From assembly GCA_000961655.1 (NCBI GenBank), contig LADR01000045.1, forward strand, positions 62,001-126,000: a DNA stretch of 64,000 nucleotides, given 5' to 3'. The stretch is from Desulfatitalea sp. BRH_c12 (GTDB taxonomy: Bacteria; Desulfobacterota; Desulfobacteria; Desulfobacterales; Desulfosarcinaceae). This document shows, piece by piece, positions 57,946-64,000 of this stretch; position 1 is the stretch's first letter; every line of letters begins with the position of its first letter. The translations under genes and the position numbers were made by a program. Under the pieces are notes generated by a model that worked only from the letters and a program-made list of their open reading frames with translations, was not told where the DNA came from and did no database searches.

Positions 57946-59130
57946 ATGCAAAAATATATCCTGTTTACCGTTCTATCCGCCATATTCATCGCATACGTGG
58001 GTATGGGCATAATAGTGCCGATCGTGCCCATATACGCTGCTGAGCTCGGGGCGACGGGATTCGCTCTGGGTGTCATCATCGCCGGATTCGCATTGAGCGG
58101 GGGTCTGCTGCAACCATTTGTCGGCGGTCTTTCGGATCGTTTCGGCAAGAAGGGATTTCTGACCGCAGGGCTTATCATATTCGGGCTGACCGGATACACA
58201 TATACCATGGCTTCATCCGTGACACACCTGGTGATCATACGCATCTTGCACGGCGCAGGATCCGCGATGATCATCCCCATAGCCATGGCTTATATGGCGG
58301 AAATCTCCGCCGGGGAAAAAACCGGGAAATACATGGGAATGCTCAATATAGCGATTTTCGCCGGAATCGGGGCCGGACCGGTGTTAGGCGGGTTTTTCCT
58401 GGATTTTTGGGGCCGGAATTCAGCTTTTTACGCCATGGCGCTGCTCAGCTTGTTGCCCGCGGCCCTTGTTGCCATTGTTCTTCCAGGTCACAGCGGCCTG
58501 GCAGTGGAAAAAAACGATCCCATGCTTGCCGTGTTTCGACGGATGCTCCACAGCCGACGGGTCATCGGCATTCTCATTTCAAGGATGGCAACCATGATCA
58601 TCATGGTTCCCACCTTTGCATTTCTACCGATCCTCATGAAGAATTACATGAGCGCAAGTGGCGCAGAAATAGGAATGGTGATCGCTAGTCGCACACTTAT
58701 CAATGCACTATTCCAGCTGCCCTTCGGCAACCTGGCGGACCGGTGGAATAAGAACCGACTTCTGTTCATTGGCAGCACAACCATCAGCATCGGCATAGTG
58801 TCTGTGCCCTTCGCCGACAGCTTCATAACGCTTTTGCTTTTATTCGCATTGATCGGGTTCGGCGAAGCGATTTCATGGCCTGCAATGGGCGTATTGGCGG
58901 CGGAAGAAGGTCGTGTGTTCGGGCAGGGTTCAATGATGGGTGTATTCAACACAGCTATGAGTGCAGGACTTTTTATCGGAGCAATGGGCGTGGGAGCCCT
59001 GGTGGATTTACTGGGTGTCTCCTGGGCATTTTACTTAGTGGGCGGATTTCTTTTTTTAAGTACGATCCTATCCGTGATCATGATCAGACGACCTGGGGAG
59101 AAAACAGCTATCCAGAAATCGGCTTTCTGA
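57946..59130 (+). CDS. Major facilitator superfamily transporter
   Basis: 394 residues, twelve predicted transmembrane segments. The MFS loop 2-3 motif appears as GGLSDRFGKKGFL and again in the second half as GNLADRWNKNRLL, typical of the drug:H+ antiporter family with ARILHGAGSAM-like motif C region (IRILHGAGSAMIIPIAMAYM). Efflux of a small molecule is likely but the substrate is unknown. The start is uncertain: ATG 57946 or TTG 57931, neither with a good ribosome site. Enclosed by the inverted repeat. Confidence 0.85.
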   Translation: MQKYILFTVLSAIFIAYVGMGIIVPIVPIYAAELGATGFALGVIIAGFALSGGLLQPFVGGLSDRFGKKGFLTAGLIIFGLTGYTYTMASSVTHLVIIRILHGAGSAMIIPIAMAYMAEISAGEKTGKYMGMLNIAIFAGIGAGPVLGGFFLDFWGRNSAFYAMALLSLLPAALVAIVLPGHSGLAVEKNDPMLAVFRRMLHSRRVIGILISRMATMIIMVPTFAFLPILMKNYMSASGAEIGMVIASRTLINALFQLPFGNLADRWNKNRLLFIGSTTISIGIVSVPFADSFITLLLLFALIGFGEAISWPAMGVLAAEEGRVFGQGSMMGVFNTAMSAGLFIGAMGVGALVDLLGVSWAFYLVGGFLFLSTILSVIMIRRPGEKTAIQKSAF

Positions 59131-59187
59131 TTATCCACTTCGGTCAAGTGAGATACGGGTGTGGGGCGACGTAAAAAGTCAATCCCC

Positions 59188-59215
59188 GGTGACCCGGGTG
59201 GGTGGTCCGCGCCAC
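59188..59215 (+). repeat. Right arm of the 28-bp inverted repeat
   Basis: GGTGA-C-CCGGGTGGGTGG followed by TCCGCGCCAC, reverse complement of 56978-57005 with one mismatch. It ends 35 nt before the atpG stop, so it also marks the border with the ATPase operon. Confidence 0.8.
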
Positions 59216-59249
59216 TCGCAATACCCAGCCCGGAGCCCGGTCGTTATAT

Positions 59250-60134
59250 CTAAAAGCTATCGGACGAGTTCAGCGCTTCAAAGCCGGACATGATATCCAG
59301 CAGTTCGGTGGTGATGCTCATCTGGCGCTGCTCCCGGTGCATTTTTCGCAAATCCTCTTCCAGTTCCGTAATGTTTTTTTCCGCTGCCTGCATGGCGACA
59401 AGCCGTGCTGCGTTTTCAGCAGCAATGGACTGGACCAGCGCCCGGTATAAACAGATGTACAAGTATTGTCCAAACAGCTGCCCGAACATTTCCGGACCGG
59501 GAAGCCCCAGAAGGGGCAGGCATTTGGAGGGCCAGGGACTGTCTTTGTGATGCGCGACCCAACTGTTGTCCAGCGGCAAAAAGGGATGGCAGGTTTGTTC
59601 ATAGCCTGCTTTTCCGGAAAGCACATTGTGGCAAAGGTAAAAAAACTCGGTCCCACGGGTGGTCTTCCAAGCCTCCAGTTTCCGGGTCATGTCGTTCACC
59701 ATAGTGTGGACCGTGTTGAGGCTCGCCGGGGCCTGATACTGAAGAGCCGCCTCGGACCCCTGGCCGGCAATGGTATCGACGACTTTTTCGCCCACACACC
59801 AAAAAGCAACGTCCATTCCGGTGCCGCGCAGTATTTGGTATTCGGCCACGGCTGCGCTCGCAATCAGTTGATTGAACTGCCCGCACATGCCTTGATCTGT
59901 CCCGATGACAATAATGACCCCTTTTTTCTTCAGGACGGCGCCGGGCTTTACCCCGCCGTAGCGGAACAGGGCCTGCCAGCCATGGTCGACGACACGCCGG
60001 TAGGCTTCCAGCGAGGCCACCGCGCGCTCGTATTGCCGAATATTTACAGCAGCCAGGGCCTTCATGGTTTTAACCACCGAGAGAAGATCCTGTGCGGTTC
60101 TTATTTTTTTGTCCAATACTTCGAGTGTCTGCAT
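59250..60134 (-). CDS. atpG: N-ATPase gamma subunit
   Basis: Central-stalk subunit, 294 residues. The N-terminal helix [35 protein letters not shown] and the C-terminal helix [16 protein letters not shown] are gamma signatures; [19 protein letters not shown] matches the conserved core. The middle is more diverged than in housekeeping F-ATPases, as is usual for N-ATPases. Its start lies 65 nt inside the atpA coding region. Last gene of the operon. Confidence 0.9.
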   Translation of the reverse strand: MQTLEVLDKKIRTAQDLLSVVKTMKALAAVNIRQYERAVASLEAYRRVVDHGWQALFRYGGVKPGAVLKKKGVIIVIGTDQGMCGQFNQLIASAAVAEYQILRGTGMDVAFWCVGEKVVDTIAGQGSEAALQYQAPASLNTVHTMVNDMTRKLEAWKTTRGTEFFYLCHNVLSGKAGYEQTCHPFLPLDNSWVAHHKDSPWPSKCLPLLGLPGPEMFGQLFGQYLYICLYRALVQSIAAENAARLVAMQAAEKNITELEEDLRKMHREQRQMSITTELLDIMSGFEALNSSDSF

Positions 60135-61656
60135 CGATCCACTTGTGATTCTTCAATAGTGTGACGAGCGCCTGTTCGATCTTCGTCCATAACGGATCGC
60201 CGGAGCCGATGGTCTCGATGCGCTCCTCGAGTTCCGGAACGACTGCATCGATATTTTCTAAAAGCAGGTTCTGGGCTTCCGCCATTTGATTTTCAGGCAT
60301 ATCGTCCAGAAGACCTTGGGTAACGGCCAGCAGCAATACAATTTGGTGGGCTGTGCGCAATGGAGAGAACTGGTCCTGTTTCAAAATTTCCCGCACCCGG
60401 ATGCCATGCTCGAGGGTTTTCCGGGTATGATCGTCCAGGCGGGCGCCGAAACGGGCAAACGATTCCAGTTCCTGGAATTGGCTGTAGGAAAATCTCAAAT
60501 CGCCAGTCACTTTCCGATAGGCCGGAATTTGGGCTTTTCCCCCTACCCGCGAAACCGATTTGCCCACATCCACAGCCGGAAGAATGCCTTTCTGGAACAG
60601 ATCCGGAGTAAGATACAGCTGACCGTCGGTAATCGAGATCAGATTGGTGGGAATATAGGCCGAGATGTTCTGGGCTTCGGTTTCGGCTATGGGCAGGGCC
60701 GTGAGACTGCCCCCTCCCAGGTGCGGTTTCAGATGGGTGGCCCTTTCCAGGAGCCGGGAATGAATATAGAAAATATCACCGGGAAACGCCTCGCGGCCCG
60801 GCGGCCTGCGCAACATCAATGACAGCTGCCGGTAGGCCAGGGCATGCCGGGTCAGATCGTCATAGACGATGAGGGCATCTTCGCCCTGCTGCATGAAATA
60901 CTCTGCCATAGTGGTGGCGGCGTAGGGGGCGATGTACTGCAGCCCCGCCGGATCCCCCCCCTCGACGACCACGACCGTGGTGTACGCCATGGCGCCCTGA
61001 TCTTTAAGATCGGCAATGACTTTGGCAACGCCTGCGCTTCTCTGTCCGATGGCGCAATAGATGCACTTGACCCCTTTTCCTCGCTGGTTGATGATGGTGT
61101 CCAAGGCGATGGCGGTTTTTCCCGTCTGCCGGTCTCCCAGAATCAGCTCCCGCTGCCCCCGGCCGACAGGAATCAGAGCGTCAACCACTTTAAGGCCCGT
61201 TTGCAACGGTTTTACTACCGGAGACCGGTCCAGAATCTGCGGGGCTTCTTTCAGCACTGCATGGCGGGCGTCTTCCCGTATGGGGGTAAGTCCGTCCAGG
61301 GGACGGCCCAGCGGATCGACCACCCGTCCCGCAAAATTCCGGCCCACGGGCACATCCAGGATACGGTGAGTCCGCGAAACATTCTGCCCGGCCGCCAACC
61401 GATCGTTTTGTCCGAAAAGAACAATGCCCACCCGGTCGGGGAGAATGTCCAGCACCATGCCCAGGCTGCCATCGCCGAAAACGACCAGTTCCTCATATTT
61501 GACCCGGCTCAAGCCCCCGGCCCAGACAATGCCTCCATCCACCGAGCGAATGGTTCCGATTTCTTCGGTTTCCGGAAGAGGGTTATAGTCCTCCATCCCT
61601 TTTCCAATGGCTCGGGAAACATCGTCGAGGATGGTATTGAGATCAAAATTGCTCAT
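60070..61656 (-). CDS. atpA: N-ATPase alpha subunit
   Basis: 528 residues from ATG 61656 ([20 protein letters not shown]). Walker [12 protein letters not shown] near 170-180, the [20 protein letters not shown] segment with the arginine-finger region downstream ([10 protein letters not shown]), and the conserved visit to [16 protein letters not shown]. The ATG overlaps the atpF stop (ATGA) and the C-terminus overlaps atpG, a tightly coupled arrangement. Confidence 0.94.
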   Translation of the reverse strand: MSNFDLNTILDDVSRAIGKGMEDYNPLPETEEIGTIRSVDGGIVWAGGLSRVKYEELVVFGDGSLGMVLDILPDRVGIVLFGQNDRLAAGQNVSRTHRILDVPVGRNFAGRVVDPLGRPLDGLTPIREDARHAVLKEAPQILDRSPVVKPLQTGLKVVDALIPVGRGQRELILGDRQTGKTAIALDTIINQRGKGVKCIYCAIGQRSAGVAKVIADLKDQGAMAYTTVVVVEGGDPAGLQYIAPYAATTMAEYFMQQGEDALIVYDDLTRHALAYRQLSLMLRRPPGREAFPGDIFYIHSRLLERATHLKPHLGGGSLTALPIAETEAQNISAYIPTNLISITDGQLYLTPDLFQKGILPAVDVGKSVSRVGGKAQIPAYRKVTGDLRFSYSQFQELESFARFGARLDDHTRKTLEHGIRVREILKQDQFSPLRTAHQIVLLLAVTQGLLDDMPENQMAEAQNLLLENIDAVVPELEERIETIGSGDPLWTKIEQALVTLLKNHKWIDADTRSIGQKNKNRTGSSLGG

Positions 61657-62408
61657 GCTGCATTCCGCGTTTTTGAGGGAAGAACCAGAAGAATTTCCCT
61701 TTCCAGGTCCTTCAGATATTTCTCGAGGTTCCAAGCCACCTTCTTGTCGCGTGCCACCACTTCAAGGCCCATTCCCAAACTCTGGGAGACTTCAAACGCG
61801 ACCGGCCTGCAAGACGGGAACCACTGGATGAATGTTTCCCGGATGTTTTCTTTGGTTTCAGCAGACAGTTCGAACCCGGATAAAAAGCGGATGGGGCCGG
61901 TATAGGTCACGCTGTGGAAGTCTTTTTTGTCAGCTTCCATTTTTTTCATGAACACAGCGATGATCCGTGATTCCATCTGCTGGTCGGCCAGATCGCGGAT
62001 GATCTTGTCTCCCATGCGCATAACGTGCCGGACGGCATCGCCTTTCAGTTTCATCAGAAAGGCCTGCCGGTCCTGGTCCACCTGGTCGAGCCAGGCCAAG
62101 CGCAGATCGTTGATTTCTGTCCGAAGACTTTCGATTTTCTCTTCACGCCATCGATCAACATCCATTTTGGCATCGGCCATTAATTTGGCCTTATCTTCCA
62201 GAAAGGCCTGCTGTTGTGCGGCCATGGTGGCGGCCCGCTGCCTGGCTTCCTTTTCCGCTATTTCGGACTGCGCCACAGCCTGTGCGATGCGCTCTTCCCG
62301 TTCTTGCATGACCCGCATCACAGGTTTGTATAAAAACCGTTTCAGCAGCAGAACAAGGACCAGAAAATTGACGATTTGGGCAACAATGGTGAACCCGTCG
62401 ATCAGCAC
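61653..62408 (-). CDS. atpF: N-ATPase b subunit with delta-like C-terminal region
   Basis: 251 residues. One membrane helix ([20 protein letters not shown]), then a long charged coiled coil (~30-130), then ~110 residues ending in [20 protein letters not shown] that resemble the delta C-terminus. N-ATPase operons lack a separate delta gene, and the extended b takes its place. Overlaps atpA by four bases. Confidence 0.9.
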   Translation of the reverse strand: MLIDGFTIVAQIVNFLVLVLLLKRFLYKPVMRVMQEREERIAQAVAQSEIAEKEARQRAATMAAQQQAFLEDKAKLMADAKMDVDRWREEKIESLRTEINDLRLAWLDQVDQDRQAFLMKLKGDAVRHVMRMGDKIIRDLADQQMESRIIAVFMKKMEADKKDFHSVTYTGPIRFLSGFELSAETKENIRETFIQWFPSCRPVAFEVSQSLGMGLEVVARDKKVAWNLEKYLKDLEREILLVLPSKTRNAA

Positions 62409-62411
62409 GGT

Positions 62412-62693
62412 TTACCCTCCGACCCTGGAAAGAAAATAGTTCCAGAAAGGATTGGCAAAAATCAGGATCATCGTTACCACAAAACAGTAGATGGCCGTTG
62501 ATTCCACCATCGCCATGCCGACAAAAAGGGTGCGGGTGATGGCATTGGTTTCATCGGGCTGCTGGGCAATGGCTGCCAGTGCCTGGGCCAGCGCCCGCCC
62601 TTCGCCAATGGCAGGACCTATGGCCCCGATGCCGATGCACAAGCCCGAGGCCATTATGGAGGCGACGGCCACCCATGCTAAATCACTCATCAT
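62412..62693 (-). CDS. atpE: N-ATPase c subunit with sodium-binding signature
   Basis: 93 residues, two transmembrane hairpin helices, AAGGAG before ATG 62693. Ion-site residues resemble sodium-type rotors: Glu31 (AIGEGRA, at the place of Gln32 in Ilyobacter), Val63-Glu64-Ser65-Thr66 and Tyr69 (MVESTAIY). Proton-type c subunits lack the Glu/Ser/Thr set. This supports Na+ translocation. Confidence 0.93.
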   Translation of the reverse strand: MMSDLAWVAVASIMASGLCIGIGAIGPAIGEGRALAQALAAIAQQPDETNAITRTLFVGMAMVESTAIYCFVVTMILIFANPFWNYFLSRVGG

Positions 62694-63388
62694 CGTGTCT
62701 CCTTATGTCGTTTAGTGGGCGTGGATTGAATTTCCATGGCGGCACCAATGTACACTGCAGCCAGAATGGCAAAGATATAGGCTTGGACAAAGCCCGTGAG
62801 CAGCCCCAACAACTGCATCAAGATCGGGAGAAAAAGCGGCGCGATAAGCAACAGGATAGCCCCGATCATGTTGCCGCTCATAACATTGCCGAAAAGGCGC
62901 ACGGCCAACGCAAGGGTTCTGCTGAGTTCTCCCATGATATTGAAGGGCAGCATGAAAAACGATGGCTTGAAGTAATTCGAAAGATAGGTGCTAAACCCCG
63001 CTCTGGCGATGCCGTAAATGGGAACGGCCAGGAAAACCAAAAGCGCCAAGGCGGTCGTGGTGGAAAGAGATCCGGTGGGCGCGTGAAATCCGGGCACGAC
63101 GGAAAGGGTGTTGGAAACGGCGATAAACAGGAACAGCGTCCCCAGAAAAGGCAGAAATCCTCTGGGTTGCACATGGGTGACGTCTTTTAATTGGCGCTCG
63201 ATGGTCGCGACGACCGCCTCCAAAATGCTCTGTCGGCGGGAAACCGCACCGCCCGGGGAAAGTTGCCGGGTGAGAAGCCAGGATCCGGCGGCCATCACGG
63301 CCATGATCAGCCAGGTGAAGACAATGGTCCCATTCAAGACAAAGATGCCGTGTTGCCAGTAGATGATGTTGTCCGGACTAATGTGCAC
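62690..63388 (-). CDS. atpB: N-ATPase a subunit
   Basis: Membrane stator half-channel. The start is probably GTG 63388 (then HISPDNIIYWQHGIFVLNGT), though GTG 63397 is close to GGAGG; the longer frame to 63460 runs into atpR. The essential arginine is in TLALAVRLFGNVMSGNMIGA and the C-terminal helix FVQAYIFAILAAVYIGAAME is typical. Overlaps atpE by four bases and atpR by eleven. Confidence 0.92.
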   Translation of the reverse strand: MHISPDNIIYWQHGIFVLNGTIVFTWLIMAVMAAGSWLLTRQLSPGGAVSRRQSILEAVVATIERQLKDVTHVQPRGFLPFLGTLFLFIAVSNTLSVVPGFHAPTGSLSTTTALALLVFLAVPIYGIARAGFSTYLSNYFKPSFFMLPFNIMGELSRTLALAVRLFGNVMSGNMIGAILLLIAPLFLPILMQLLGLLTGFVQAYIFAILAAVYIGAAMEIQSTPTKRHKETR

Positions 63389-63680
63389 CGATTTCACCGC
63401 CTCCTTTTGCCGGGCCCAAGTGGCGTACGACCACAAAGCGCATGAGGACGAATGCGGCAACGCTCCCCAGAAATGCCGGCACGCTGTGGTTCAGGGCCAA
63501 CCAGAAGCCCCCTGACGCCATCAGGGCGCGCACCAGAAAGCTGGCTGCCAAGAACCGCCCGCGATGGCGGACCCGGTGGATTGCCTGCAAGGTCCACCAG
63601 AGCCCTCCGAAAAAAAGCGTGGCGAGAATGCCGCCCCAGGCCATCGCCACCCCCACGACGAAAAGATCACTCGCCATCAT
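63378..63680 (-). CDS. atpR: N-ATPase accessory membrane protein AtpR
   Basis: 100 residues with three predicted transmembrane helices (LFVVGVAMAWGGILATLFFG; FLAASFLVRALMASGGFWLA; VPAFLGSVAAFVLMRFVVV). AtpR is found only in N-type ATPase operons, between atpQ and atpB. Its conserved Arg-containing helix 2 has been suggested to interact with the c ring. Overlaps atpQ by 14 nt. Confidence 0.85.
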   Translation of the reverse strand: MMASDLFVVGVAMAWGGILATLFFGGLWWTLQAIHRVRHRGRFLAASFLVRALMASGGFWLALNHSVPAFLGSVAAFVLMRFVVVRHLGPAKGGGEIGAH

Positions 63681-63993
63681 TTTCTCTTTCTCTGCGGATG
63701 TTTTCCCTTTCCCGGTTAATCCAGCGCCAGGCGTTGGCGCAGCCCAGAACGACGCCGATCACCAGAAACATCAGGGTCCATGAATATTGCCCCGGATGCT
63801 TGATATCGATCCAGAGTCCGATAAATATCCCCGCTACCGTGGGAACGGCCACCGACCATCCCACCAGGCCGAACATGCCCAGGCCGAACCAGAACTTGTC
63901 CTGCTTTTTCTTTTCCGCCCGTATTTTGCGTTGTTCGCGGCGATGAACGTCCCGGGAGAAGGCCCGCTCCTTTTTGTCGAAGTTTTCAGGCAT
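63667..63993 (-). CDS. atpQ: N-ATPase accessory membrane protein AtpQ (AtpI-like)
   Basis: 108 residues: a basic N-terminal region (~1-35), two transmembrane helices (FGLGMFGLVGWSVAVPTVAG; TLMFLVIGVVLGCANAWRWI) and an Arg/Glu-rich tail. Matches the AtpI/AtpZ-like protein AtpQ of atpDCQRBEFAG operons. ATG 63993 is seven bases from the window edge; atpC and atpD are expected just beyond. Confidence 0.85.
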   Translation of the reverse strand: MPENFDKKERAFSRDVHRREQRKIRAEKKKQDKFWFGLGMFGLVGWSVAVPTVAGIFIGLWIDIKHPGQYSWTLMFLVIGVVLGCANAWRWINRERENIRRERENDGE

Positions 63994-64000
63994 GCTTCCC

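Overview
The window reads as a chromosomal segment of a sulfate-reducer-like deltaproteobacterium (Desulfobacterota, probably Desulfobacterales such as Desulfosarcina relatives). This is inferred from gene content and order, not from a marker gene: paired PII/Amt modules with glnD, a short-type prolyl-tRNA synthetase, a rib-nrdR-glyA-fab housekeeping run, many carboxylate/acyl-CoA genes, an N-type (Na+) ATPase operon, and two genes whose in-frame TGA codons look like selenocysteine codons.

Region 1 (1-7964, minus strand) is a nitrogen-control cluster. glnD, amtB, glnB and glnA (cut by the window edge) are followed by a second glnK-amtB pair driven by an excellent sigma-54 promoter. Region 2 (8041-9736, plus) is a lone acyl-CoA synthetase with two TACA-N4-TGTA palindromes in its leader. 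Region 3 (9868-28325, minus) is a dense housekeeping run. In transcription order it holds rpmF, an acyl-CoA dehydrogenase, fabG, acpP, fabF, a terminator, rpiB, glyA, comEB, nrdR, ribD, ribE, ribBA, ribH, nusB, a metallo-beta-lactamase-fold hydrolase, an isochorismatase-like hydrolase, ispG, proS and rel. gltX and tRNA-Gln(CTG) follow divergently on the plus strand.

Region 4 (30366 to about 35500) begins exactly at the tRNA-Gln gene and is a graveyard of mobile DNA: a broken tyrosine integrase abutting the tRNA, IS3-type transposase fragments, a second integrase fragment and tandem repeats. Within it two divergent genes look maintained once TGA is read as selenocysteine. One is a MerB-like (organomercurial lyase family) protein with TGA at both positions that align with the catalytic cysteines of MerB. 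The other is a full-length LysR-type regulator with TGA at the position aligning with the peroxide-sensing Cys199 of OxyR. All three TGAs are followed, 16-26 nt downstream, by bacterial SECIS-like hairpins, two of them with a GGTC apical loop like that of E. coli fdhF. The shared intergenic region carries an AATCG-N11-CGATT operator-like palindrome. This divergent selenoprotein pair is the most interesting system in the window.

Region 5 (35550-52589) is an accessory catabolic region. It holds an XRE-cupin regulator, a deletion scar fusing livH to a substrate-binding protein, a two-subunit CoA-transferase, an SDR, a broken 3-hydroxyacyl-CoA dehydrogenase, a large hybrid sensor kinase, and a PAS-type sigma-54 activator. 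Downstream of the activator a sigma-54 promoter precedes a branched-chain-type ABC operon (with a fused LivM-LivG protein) and a single-chain CoA-transferase. Together these suggest uptake and CoA-activation of a carboxylate or amino acid whose identity cannot be read from sequence.

Region 6 (52590-59215) has an IS1595-type fragment, a carboxylesterase lipoprotein, a nitronate-monooxygenase-family enzyme, and a 2.2 kb segment (DUF2889-like protein plus MFS transporter) bounded by a near-perfect 28-bp inverted repeat. Region 7 (59250-63993, minus) is the atpQ-R-B-E-F-A-G part of an N-ATPase operon; atpD and atpC should lie just beyond the right edge.
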